Shown in pieces: positions 24,061 to 34,030 of a stretch of 64,000 bases of DNA. Numbering within the stretch: the first letter of the stretch is position 1; every line of letters begins with the position of its first letter. Location: assembly GCA_029931535.1 (NCBI GenBank), contig JAQPZY010001297.1:1798001-1862000 (forward strand), given 5' to 3'. The DNA comes from Margaritifera margaritifera. Taxonomy: Eukaryota > Mollusca > Bivalvia > Unionida > Margaritiferidae. The notes beneath the pieces were generated by a model. It saw only the letters and a list, made by a program, of their open reading frames with translations. It ran no database searches and was not told the DNA's origin. Position numbers and translations under genes: made by a program.

Positions 24061-24462
24061 GCGTTGACACAATTTGACCTGGTGCTCTCCAATGGGACGA
24101 AGCTCACAGTTATTTTCCCCATATAGTACCTACACTTGTTTGTTAGTACTAAACTTTCCAGTGTCCTAACAAATCATATGTTAATCTAAAGTATCTTCAA
24201 AAATGAACTCAATGTAAAGTTCTTGTCATAGATTTTGAGAGGCTCAACTGTAAAAAAAAAACAATGTGCCATGGGTCAGATTACCCTTCTGGGCAACCAT
24301 GACGATCACCACCAAAAAAGAGAGGAAAATATATTCTACAAATAGATTGGAACTACATTCGTGGGTTCTGACCCTGAAGAAATAATTATCAGTGTGGTAA
24401 TATGAACTAATCCTGGCAACTTTTGGCGGGTACATTGGACATATCTTAATGGGACCTTGGTA

Positions 24463-24534
24463 TCACCACTTGGCTGCTGGAGAACTTCCAAGCTGCTCCA
24501 ACTCTTCCACCTTGTTCCAAATACCAGGCCAGGC
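24463..24534 (-). CDS. Candidate last exon (exon B) of an unrecognised gene
   Basis: Read on the minus strand, a TCTTTTCAG acceptor precedes a frame AWPGIWNKVEELEQLGSSPA ending AKW and TGA (24463-24465). It joins in phase 0 to exon A at 25667-25778, giving a plausible C-terminus. A decayed copy at 49388-49429 keeps the acceptor and WNKVEEL but has an early TAG. I do not recognise the family; similarity of the two copies shows the unit was once selected or at least duplicated intact. Confidence 0.45.
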   Translation of the reverse strand, partial: AWPGIWNKVEELEQLGSSPAAKW

Positions 24535-25666
24535 CTGAAAAGAGATAACCTGTTTTCCTTAATCTCATAGATCAGTAAGATGTTTGTGAATGAAGTGCAA
24601 ATATGTTAGATATGGAGATTTAAAAATGACATTAAATGTGCAATCACAGGGGGAAAAAACCCCATTAGATTTGACATAGTGACACTCAGAAATATGAAGG
24701 AACGGACGACATACATTAATGTGACTATTTATCCCCAAAACATATGAGGATTTTAGAAGCATGTTTATCAGAGTATATTCATTCATTTACAAGCTATATA
24801 AATAATAACATACAATAACTATCACAAAGTTTAAGGTAATGTGGAGACGGTGAGGTTTAATCACTGATGCAGCAACTAGTACATAACAGTACAACGGGAA
24901 GTCAAGAGGCAATGTACTAGATTGAAAGATATTAACATAATTAAACTAATTAATGATGGAAATAACATTTTTGGACATTTCAAGTGCATACAGCCAATTA
25001 GGCGCCTGACAGATCAACTATAGGTACACATATGTCCTATATCATCAACTAAATGTGAAATTCCGATCCCCCAAAAGTTGTAAACAAGGATAGACATTTG
25101 CACATTAATTCAAATGACCAGTTTGAACATTTCTGGTTTATATTTTAAGAGTGTCAGTTAAAAATTATTAAGTAGAATAATTGTTCATTAGAATATGATA
25201 TCCGCTTATGTTACAATGCGGCACTCTGTCAAGTACTAACTTAAAATATATTACCATACCTAAGCTAATTCATGATGGAAATAACATTTTGCGATATTTC
25301 AAGTGCATATAGCCAGATATGTGCCTGACAGATCAACTATAGATACAATTAACTCTTATACAATGTACTGAATGTTAAATTCTGATCCCAAACATTTTTT
25401 AAAAAAAAGTAAGGACGTTTGCTCCTGTGAGACATGTAAGCATGTTAAGATCAGTTGTAGAAAGTTAATTCAAATGATCTGTTTGAACATTTTTGGTGTA
25501 ATGTTTAGAGGGTCAATTAACAATTATTGTTTTGTACTTAATAATACTTAAAACAGAATGGCTGATAGGAATTTGATATCAGCTTATGCTACAATGCCGT
25601 ACTCTGTCAACGTATTTCTCAATCAACATTAACAATAAAAAGGAACGCATCTTGTGTTAGACTTAC

Positions 25667-25778
25667 TTCCTTTGGCTGTTTTCGTACATCCAAGTTGATA
25701 ACACCAGAGGAAAGTGAAGTGATGGTGGCTGTGCCAATAGATCTAATCGGGACAGTAAATCGTTCTATTCTTTTCATT
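25667..25778 (-). CDS. Candidate exon A of an unrecognised gene
   Basis: On the minus strand TTGCAATTACAG is followed by one phase base and an open frame MKRIERFTVPIRSIGTATIT, SLSSGVINLDVRKQPKE, then a strong GTAAGT donor. The exon ends in phase 0 and pairs with exon B. The alternating hydrophobic/Thr/Ser pattern suggests beta structure. The copy at about 50215-50290 is degenerate. Upstream exons were not found in 26-27 kb, so the gene may be a partial duplicate itself. Confidence 0.45.
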
Positions 25779-26901
25779 CTGTAATTGCAATTTAGGGGAA
25801 GAAAAAAAAAACGACAGCTGAGTTCTAAACGATGATTATTAAGGCTGGTACGACTCAACTGGGCTAAATTCGTCTCGGCTAAGTATACCACAATATGCTC
25901 GGATCATTTCATAACGGGTACGAAAATAATAGTTTTGATCTTTCTTTTTTAAAAATCGTATATCATCATAAAAGTCAAATGCTGCTTTTTTGTACCTACT
26001 GGTATTTATTGTTTCTAAATAATTGTCCTTTGTATTTATATGTAACTGAATAATTTTGCTTTCCCGTTTAGTCATGCAGGTATTTGATATGAAAATACTC
26101 TTTGAGTGTAACAGTAAAAAGAACCAGTTATTCTTTAATAATTTCAAAAATAAACCAACCTGAACATTCAAGATTATTTTTTAAGAGGAACATTTGGGTG
26201 TTTTTCATATATACCTGCAGCACTCTATGATGAAACAAATCCGGACTGGGCCCCTTCAATATTGGTACGGTATGAGAGTAAAAAACTGACCAGTAACAGG
26301 TATCACAGAATGACAGAAACGCACGATGGTGCACAAACATTGTTGAACTTGTCCACCATTGTTACTGAGCATGACTATGAAAACATTTGCGAATCAAATG
26401 ATTCTAAAGTTAAGGGTTTAGCATTCCGGTAGGCTTTGATGTAGGCGGTTGAATTGGTTATGTTGCTCGTACTGAAAGCACTGAAAATCAACCAAAATTA
26501 AATGAACTTGTTGTGGATGAGCTAAACAGACTGACGTTAGAAAAACTTGAAGTGAGATTTCCGAGGATTCGTTCAGACGCAGAGATGAGGAAGTTAAGTA
26601 ATATACAGGGTTACCATCATTTCTTCACTTGTTGGAGGACTATATAAGTGACTCGGGAAGATCTAATCTTTCCAAGTTTCAGAAGCTGATTCAAGTTTTG
26701 ATGAAATTGAGGTTGAGTATACCTGTGCAGGATTTAGCTTAAAGGGTTCAGCGTGTCAAAGATAAATGTATCTAGAGATTTCCTATCCATTATAACGTAA
26801 TCTTTTTGAGAATGAAGGGCTTAAGTTTTTGGCCAGACGGGGAACAGCTGCGGCAGACTATGCCTATGGCATTCTGAAACTCGTTTGAGTTCAAAATCGC
26901 T
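25779..26901. other. No confident gene; probable upstream part of a transposon relic
   Basis: Plus-strand fragments such as DELNRLTLEKLEVRFPRIRS (about 26518) and [20 protein letters not shown] (about 26822) occur in different frames just upstream of the DDE_Tnp_4 relic. They may be its N-terminal part, but this cannot be shown. Confidence 0.35.
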
Positions 26902-27340
26902 ATAATTATCGACTGCTTCGAGATATTTATTGACCGACCATCTAATCTCCATGCTAGAGCCAGTACATGGTCATTCTACAAACGCATTACACGGGCAATC
27001 AAATCACTAGCGTTACTCCACAGGGAGTTACCGCTTTTTTGTCAGAAGCCTGGGGTGGTTGTGCAAGCGACTAATGTATCTCTAATAACTATTGTTTCCC
27101 GGACAAAGTGAATGCTGAAGATGTTGTTGTAGCCGATAGTGGTTCTGATATTCAGGAAAGTGTAGAATTACGGTGTGCTGAAGCCAAGATTTCTGCCTTT
27201 CCAAAAGGGAAATCTTAACTTTCACCTTTAGAACTGGAGTCAACCGAAAAAAAAATGTTCATGAAAGAATACAATGTTGAGAGGGTTAATGGCCAGTTAT
27301 GGACTAAACATACCATACCCCAGGGTACATTCCGAAAAGA

Positions 27341-27345
27341 CTATG
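27341..27345. repeat. Target-site duplication CTATG, left copy
   Basis: CTATG immediately precedes the LTR start; the same five bases follow the LTR end at 28827-28831. Confidence 0.9.
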
Positions 27346-28826
27346 TGTCACGGAATTGTATGGTTTATGTCAATATGTATATGTGGTCACAAATGTATTC
27401 GGGTTTCGTTTCCGACTAGAGCGTTACTCGGGGGTTGTTTATTTTTTCGGCTCTAGTTATTTTGAAATACTGAGCGCGAGTCACCCCATGCTGCACGTGC
27501 AAATTGCCTGCAGTGAAAACTCACGTACCTAGCTGCTGCGCATATCTGTCACAGCTAGAGTACATATAGAGCGAATTCTCTATAAACAAATTACACTACG
27601 ACGAGTCTTGTCAGAAAGCTTACCTCTTTACGGGAGCAAAACTTCAGCTGTAGAGGTATGTGAAATTTAAGATTGTATTCTTTATCACTATTCGTTTTAT
27701 ATGACATAATTGTTTCATATATTAGATGTTTTAGAATTTATTCTAAATTCTACAGAGAGTCAATACCTAGGTCATACAACGCCATGATATTAGAAATACT
27801 ATAGGCTGGTTCAAGTTAGCTATTTGTTGTAACTGAACAGACGGGTATTATTTAATTATACGCAGCATGCATTGAATGATTAATGTAATGTGTAACGAGA
27901 TGTAATTCATGTGCGCGCATGCGCAACATATATCAATACAAAAGTACTAACCGTGTCATATGTACTACACGGTTTAGTTGTTATACTTTTAGCTGTTCCT
28001 TATGTATGGTTTGGTGATGTGACGTCACAGAACTCTGTGTGGTTTCGTGTGACGTGTACGCTGTGTCTGGTGACGTTGTTTCGGAAGAGTGTACTGGTTT
28101 TCTCGATGCGAGGGACCAAGGCTTCTCGACCAACGGGTCTGTGTTAATGTGAAGGCTCTCGAGGGATCCTTCAACAAGCTGGGAGGGGTGGACCATGCGT
28201 GGTGGCTCCTTGACCATGGACTAGATCGGGTGGAACTGGAGATACATCTTGGTCGTCAAACGGGCGCCACGATAGTTATATTTATTGCGTGTTCCATTTT
28301 TATGTTATCTCAATATTGCTATCTGTGCAAAATTACATTCATTCCCATTTCAATATCGCTATATGTGTGATAGATTCATAATTTCATGCATTCCCATTTC
28401 ATTATCGTTCTATGAACGATATATTCATAAATTCATACATATTCCAATATCGCTTGATGAATTGATAAATTGATGAGTATCATATTGATAAGTGCATAAA
28501 TCACATGCTTTGGTCACCCTTGGTACTTAATAAGACCTTGTTTATATTGGGGTGTAGATCATATACTCTTATTTGTTGATTGGTGATAGGATGCTATTCA
28601 CGTTTGTTTAAAATTCCATTCGTTAAATTCATCTTTGATTTTTCTCGTTGAGTTACTTGTTGTTGATAGTTCCATGTTCGGAACTTTATAATTTTCCTTA
28701 TCTTTTTGTTATAATGGTGTCAGATTTGTTCATCTTTAAATTGCGTTTATAAATAAACATCTTATTAACGCAGTTGCTTTCGGTGTCTTCACTAATCCAG
28801 TCCTCACCCGGCTTCATCATGTGACA
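27346..28826 (+). mobile_element. Solo LTR, 1481 bp
   Basis: It begins TGTCAC and ends GTGACA, the inverted TG...CA termini of LTR retroelements. It is flanked by a perfect 5-bp duplication CTATG. No internal region or second LTR is present, so it arose by LTR-LTR recombination. An AATAAA at 28752-28757 near the right end suggests + orientation. Five-bp duplications are usual for Gypsy- and BEL/Pao-type elements; the family is not determined. A long LTR of this size is unusual but known. Confidence 0.88.
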
Positions 28827-28831
28827 CTATG
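28827..28831. repeat. Target-site duplication CTATG, right copy
   Basis: It matches 27341-27345 exactly. Ignoring the LTR and one CTATG restores continuity of the host transposase frame. Confidence 0.9.
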
Positions 28832-29264
28832 CCACGAGTAGTGATGGTGACATTCCAGTATTAGACAGGGTTGTTACAGTTTCCAGCGCATCAACACACG
28901 CTAATGAATCTGTTGTGCCTTTTATTGGAACATAGTATGATTCATGATAAAATCGTTGTATCCAAATAATGATCAATTGGTCTAGGATAACTTGCAATCA
29001 ATGTGGATTAGGTAACATAGTAAACAGCCAAGTGTAACCTTTGACGTTCTAATAGAAGAAAAGTTGTTCTGCTTTACACATTTTGACTGACAGAAGTTAA
29101 GCCATTATAATTATTTTATGTTTGTTATATTAACCTCTTCAGACAGTAAACAAGTTATTGAACATATTTGTATTGTTCATTCTTTTACCCACTATTACCG
29201 TGATATAATAATATTACACTAGATGGCCATTTTTAAAAACCAGTGTGTGTGTGTGTGTATGTGT

Positions 29265-29537
29265 GTGTTGAGTTTTACAGATCATCGACATGCTAGTGTC
29301 AGGGAAGAGGTGGTATTGTGCCCATCGCATTTTGGACAAGCATGCCTGACTCATCCATACCTCCTGAACGGTGAACCTCGACCGGAGTGTGTACCCTGCC
29401 AGTGTGCACTGACAGTGGAGCACATTCTTGTTGAATGTGTCAATTTCCAGCCTAAGAGACAGAAGTATGTTGACGTGAACTGCTTGAAGAAACTGTATGA
29501 GGACGTACCACCAAGAAAAACATCATGGTGTTTTTAA
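29265..29537 (+). pseudogene. LINE C-terminal fragment (RNase H-side zinc-knuckle region)
   Basis: The frame reads HASVREEVVLCPSHFGQACL, then THPYLLNGEPRPECVPCQCA and LTVEHILVECVNFQ. Leu-rich R-x-G-x-x-x-x-T-H-x-Y-L-L followed by C-x-x-C...T-V-E-H-I-L-x-x-C is the familiar C-terminal end of jockey/I-type non-LTR polyproteins. Upstream is a GT microsatellite (29244-29268) and nothing else of the element, so it is a 5'-truncated copy. Confidence 0.65.
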
Positions 29538-30471
29538 CTGAATGCAGTTTATACAACAAATTTTTTATAATCTTTTAAGGATTTTACATGTGCTACCTTT
29601 ATTTTTTGTTTTGTGTACATTTTACAGAATTGTACCATTTTCTACGTTTTGTATTTTGTCTGGTTGTACTTCACGTTTATATCAATTTCGAAGAGTTTAT
29701 CTTCCTGGAGTTTTGCGCAATTAATTTTTACATTGTTCGAACAAGCATCTTTATATGGAATCGGGAGAAATTTACTTCAAGCTGTACTCGGTTAGTCAAC
29801 ATACAGGTACAGCACGATAGCTAAAGATTATTTTCTAAATTATTCTGTAAAAAACAAAGTACAGAACAAAAACAATTCTCTTCATGCTTTAATTGCATTG
29901 AACCAGCAACCCGTGATTGTAAAGTACCGATTATGAATGAAGTGTGATTATCCCGCCTTTGTTACCTGGCGCTTTTGTTAGGCGCCTTTTGTTATTTACC
30001 GATTATGAATGACGTATGATTATCACGCTTTTCTTACTCGTTGCCTACGTTGTAATGCCTTTTTTTATTGAAACGACGGCCATTGTTTACCTGGCTTCGG
30101 CGCTTCAGGTGATAAAAACTTTCGCAGGCGGATCAAACGCTATAATAATTTAAACGTTGTAAGAAGGAATGTGATAACAAAACGTTTGGATTACATAGTA
30201 ATTAGGGATTTGGTCGATGAAATTAAATTTGTTCTAACGGAGAACGTTATTTCCAAAAACGTAGTAAACACTCTTTCCTGTACAAACAAACAAAATCATA
30301 CTGAGCTTGGATCGCCATTTGACATCCCCATTAGGTGAATGAGAATTAACAAACGGAAATATAAATAGGAAATTAAAATATTCTAACCAGGAACCTATAG
30401 ATTCAATGCATGATGTAAATTAGTTTTTACTGCTCCCCTTAAGACTTAGCAGATCATTATATTTGGTGATT
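29538..30471. other. Intergenic; contains a 71-bp direct duplication
   Basis: ACCGATTATGAATGAAGTGT at about 29927 recurs as ACCGATTATGAATGACGTAT at about 29998, each followed by GATTATC(C/A)CGC. A palindrome-like GGCGCTTTTGTTAGGCGCC lies between. No coding sequence is supported. Confidence 0.5.
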
Positions 30472-30477
30472 ACATAC

Positions 30478-30658
30478 CGGTAACAGTTTCTTCCTTTCCC
30501 ACATCAAAGCAGTTTTGATCTTGTAAACCATTCAGCAGTACAGGGTATTTTTTACCCATCGCTGTATGGACATACTCTGTACAGAACTCTGGTATAAGGG
30601 ATAATATAGCTGGGTTTTTTCCTGACAGTTTAATATCATTAACGAATTTACACAGATC
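30478..30658 (-). CDS. Exon of a YqaJ/SWIM-type gene (linker region), probably transposon-derived
   Basis: On the minus strand CTCCTTCATCCTAG is followed by an open 181-bp exon and a GTATGT donor. It reads DLCKFVNDIKLSGKNPAILS, then LIPEFCTEYV, KKYPVLLNGL and NCFDVGKEETVT. The 'xKPAILSLIPxFxxxYVP ... LPxLLxxL' pattern is the segment that precedes the YqaJ-like recombinase/nuclease domain in large uncharacterised invertebrate proteins, as I recall them. A SWIM motif lies just upstream at 30850-30995, supporting this. The nuclease domain itself was not found downstream. Confidence 0.5.
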
Positions 30659-30849
30659 CTAGGATGAAGGAGCTGGTACTTCAGTTGCTGAATGCTTTCT
30701 CCTAATGCGAGGTGTCGCATGTGTCACTGGTATGTTTTACACGCGGTATAATTTTTGTTATCCAAATTCCTTCTTGTTTGTTTTTTGTCTTAGCACTGAT
30801 GAAATTAATTTCCCTTACAGGTCTAATGTCTATTTTAAGCATGCTTGCG

Positions 30850-30995
30850 GAGAGAAGGCAGTATGCTGTCTCTTGTGTTGCCGTTGTTGAATTTCTTATT
30901 TTTACTGTCGCCTCAAAAGCAGAGCTCCAATATGACTACAGATCTCACCTAAACCGTCATACAATTGCAGTGTGCGGCCTATATTTCTTGCCACT
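30850..30995 (-). pseudogene. SWIM zinc-finger region of a YqaJ-type protein, frameshifted
   Basis: On the minus strand a CxC (HCNCMT) is followed, after a one-base frameshift, by LGEICSHIGALLL. Together these give the C-x-C...C-x-H ligands of a SWIM finger. The following helical part (FEATVKIRNSTTATQETAYC) is again in another frame. This is the expected neighbour of the exon at 30478-30658. Frameshifts suggest a dead copy, unless they are sequence errors. Confidence 0.5.
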
Positions 30996-31099
30996 TTGTG
31001 AAGCGATCAACCAAAGTTGAAGTGAAGTTGCATTCATTCTCTGGGAGTCTTGAACCTGTAATTTTTAAGAATTACTGAAACATTTTTATTCGAACCAAA

Positions 31100-31141
31100 A
31101 AACCAAAAACCACAAAAAAAAAAAAAAAAAAAAAAAAAAAA
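31100..31141. repeat. Long A tract
   Basis: About 28 A residues (31113-31141) are preceded by CCAAAAACC-type repeats. It could mark the 3' end of a retroposed sequence, but no body or target duplication was recognised. Confidence 0.6.
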
Positions 31142-31570
31142 CAATAAGAAGGCTATGAGCTTGAGCAACTCACTTGACTCATTTTAAGATGGCTCATTTC
31201 AGCTAAAAAATAAAAATTTCTTACAAAATCTGCCATACTTAGTCAGCAAAATACAGATACTGACATTATTTTACATACTTTTTGTTTTGTTGCTTAATTA
31301 TATTAGTTGATAGGTATAAATAACTATTGTATGTAGCTTTGAAAACTCACTTTAAACTAAAAGTAGGCTATATTACATCTTCATTTTTGGATATAAGGGG
31401 GATGTAGTACAATTACCTTCACGGGTTCTGGTATGATTGATCATCCTGCATCCAAATTCTAAATTCTTAAACTTAAATTTGACTCACTATCCCACCTTTA
31501 AAGAATTCTAGCCCGTTGTCCAGCGTTATCGCAGGATATGGCCTAATATGCAAGTGCAACGCGCTGAATG

Positions 31571-31660
31571 GAATTCTGTCCTCTCATTGGTCGACCGAAA
31601 ATGAGGTACTGCGTCTACTGATAACCTCATTTTCATTCGACCAATGAGAGGACAGTATTC
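31571..31660. repeat. Near-perfect inverted repeat (37-bp arms, 16-bp loop)
   Basis: The arm at 31571-31607 (GAATTCTGTCCTCTCATTGG...) pairs with 31624-31660 (...CCAATGAGAGGACAGTATTC) at 34 of 37 positions. Each arm contains a CCAAT/ATTGG element. It could be a tiny MITE, a hairpin RNA source or a palindromic regulatory element. Confidence 0.9.
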
Positions 31661-32334
31661 CTTAAATAGTCAAGTCTCTGAGTAACATCCGTGCTAAAGT
31701 TATTACCCTACGGGAAGTGTAGTCTGAGATATCAGTGTTGATTCTTAAATAGCTCGCAGGAGAAATGGGAGAAGTGTCCTCCTTTGTGTTATTCTATATA
31801 GTACACATATAATTTATAGGTAAATTCTAAATAACGATACTAATTTCTGTGCCATGTGGTGTTGACTGTGGACGTTTCATTTTGGCAATGAAAGTAATTC
31901 ATCATTGTATTGAAAGTATAGAACTTCAATTGTAGAAAATGGACACCAAACAACTTTGATCTTTACCGACCAATAATTTTCTTTTAATGATCTATAATTT
32001 TCCTTTTAAACTGTCAAGCCAGATGTGTTTAACGCTTCGTTTAGGGATCATAAAACGCTTTAACGATATGTACATATACGCATATTTTTTATTGGAGAAA
32101 CTATTAACACAAAAAATAAATAAATTAAACAATCAGACCGTTTGTATCATTTCAGATACGTGTGTACTATATGGTTTATAACTTAAGTCAATAATCTACA
32201 AGTGTTTGGCGACTGGCTTTGTCTGGGCTGAAAGTTAATTTGTGCTATCAAAGCAGTGTCCACAATCCACAGCCAAACTAGGGAATTAATTGTTGTTCGT
32301 TCTTCGAGTTCGAAGATGACCATGACATCACTAA
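31661..32334. other. No gene seen
   Basis: A+T-rich sequence without a supported frame, between the palindrome and the 3' end of the LINE relic. Confidence 0.4.
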
Positions 32335-34030
32335 CTAGCTTGGTTTCTGTGAGTACATGAGTAGCCGATCAGGCCAATTCGTGCTCTGAACTGTATGAAG
32401 AACACTACTTGGGGTTGCTTGATCAGTAGAGTACGTGCTGCAGTTCTGCGATTTACGCTTCTTGCGCTTCCGCACTATTGCTGATATTCTCCTAAGTTCA
32501 ATTTCTGTAGCTCCAGTATGGATGAGACTGCCCAAGGTGGAGCGATCATGTGCGAGATCTTCCCCAAAACTCAGGATCGATGTTGAAGTGTTTCAAGGAT
32601 GACTTGAGGGAATCTTTGAAGCGTTTCTTCTGACCACAATGAGATTGCTTTCCCACCTTCAACTCGTAGTAGAAGATCTTCGGTAGTCGCTCTTCTGACA
32701 TCCTGGTGACGTGAGTTGCCCACATCATTTGTGATTTCATCAGCATAGTGCGGATGCTTGGAAAGCCTTTCCAGTGTGAGAACGTCAGTGCTATCTTATC
32801 ATCATCAGAGTTTCCTAGCGCAGCCCATGTCAAAAAGGTTCAGTTCCTTGGCATTGCGGCTGTACACCGCCAAGGTTTTGCATGCATACAGCAGGATCGG
32901 CAACACACTGGCTTGGTGGACGCTCAGTTTTGTTTGTAGACTGATGCCTCTGCGCTCCCACACATTTGCACGCACTCTGCCAAAGACCACACTTGCTCTT
33001 GCAATTCTATCGTTGGTTTCATCATCGATGTGGACTGCACTTGACAGTGTACAGTCGATATATGGGAACCTGTTTGCTGCCAGGAGGGTTTTGACCATTT
33101 ACTGTGATGTTAGGCTGTACATAAGGTTCTCCTAGTGCAGGTTGATGCGTCACTTCTTTCTTCTTGATACTGAATGACTGACCGAAATTGTCACAAGCTG
33201 AAGAGAAATGGTCCACGCTCTGTTGGGTGTTAGATTCAGATTTGACATTAAGGAAACAATCATCAGCAAATAGGAGACCACGAACAGTCACTTCCTGTAA
33301 CTTCGTCTTTGCCTGTAGTACCCTCAGATTGAAGAGCTTGCCATCAGTCTGGTATCTGATGTCAATCTCAGTATCATCACCACTGAAGGAATCCGCAAGA
33401 ATGACAGAGAACATCATACTGAAGATGGTTGAGACCAACACACAACCTTGCTTCACTCCACTGGTGACTGGGAATGGTTCAGATGACTCACCGTCGTTCA
33501 CGACATGATCGAGCATGCCATGATGGAACTGCCGAACCATTACGATGAATTTCTCTGGGCAACCAAATTTTGACATGATCTTTCACAGGCGCCCACGACT
33601 GACTGTGTTAAACGTTTTTGCCAGGTTGATGAATGTCGGTCGTGTACAAGTTGGAGTTATGTTCCGGGCATTTCTGCTGGAGTTGACGAGCTGCAATCAT
33701 CATGTCTGTAGTCCCTTACTGACTCTCGGGAAGGAGCCCTTGAACAATGTGATGCACAAGACGATTCAGCAGAAATATGTCGAAAATTCAGCCAGCTTTT
33801 CACAGCATGGAGGTTCCCTGATGATTATTGCAGGATTTTTTTAATGTTCTTTCCGCTTGTACTAGAGGACAGTGGATGCATTCTTGTACTCAGGGGGTAT
33901 AGTTGATAGAGTCCATATTGTCTGGAACAGTTCAGTTAGTTTCTGTGCCATGTGCTAGACTCGGCTTTGTAGACTTCCACTGGTATAACATCTGCTCCAG
34001 GGGCTTTGCCATTTGACAGCAAAAGGGGAT
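32335..34030 (-). pseudogene. Non-LTR retrotransposon (LINE) reverse transcriptase relic
   Basis: Read leftward on the minus strand the pieces follow RT order. NGKAPGADVIPVEVYK lies at about 34018-33966. SKFGCPEKFIVMVRQF is followed by SGVKQGCVL, then LLFADDC with the catalytic Asp pair (within 33576-33022). VWERRGISLQTKLSVHQASV and LPILLYACKT belong to the thumb (33098-32805). A C-terminal part has ATHVTRMSEERLPKIFYYEL and QKKRFKDSLKSSLKHF (32833-32546). Frame changes and stops occur between all pieces. The endonuclease domain is missing, so this is a 5'-truncated dead LINE. Clade not fixed. Confidence 0.85.

Larger units (their letters stand above)
24061..25778 (-). repeat. Duplicated segment, copy 1 (the least decayed)
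   Basis: This segment is recognisably similar to 48060-50290 and, over its left part, to 50935-51400. Shared landmarks are a TTATTT(G/C)CCC(C/T)ATATAGT start, CTGAACTTTCC-like sequence, the exon B region and the exon A donor region. It carries the two intact-looking minus-strand exons annotated separately. Confidence 0.7.
26902..28935 (+). pseudogene. DDE_Tnp_4 transposase relic, split by a solo LTR
   Basis: The relic carries the first catalytic Asp in [13 protein letters not shown] (26902 on), the second in VVVADSGSDI (Asp codon 27135-27137) and NVERVNGQLW with the third acidic position. Pieces between are in varying frames with at least one stop (after KGKS). The frame RKDY at the left edge of the LTR continues across it as ATSSDGDIPVLDRVVTVSSA and ends VVPFIGT, stop at about 28935. 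This order is that of the DDE_Tnp_4 (Harbinger/IS5-related, often THAP-linked) endonuclease domain. It is inactive. Confidence 0.75.

Noticed and set aside
30705..31020. Plus-strand 102-codon hydrophobic frame
   Set aside because: It is the antisense shadow of the SWIM/YqaJ-type relic on the minus strand.
33188..33508. Plus-strand frames over the LINE
   Set aside because: They are antisense to the reverse-transcriptase frame, which has the recognisable QGCVL and FADD motifs.
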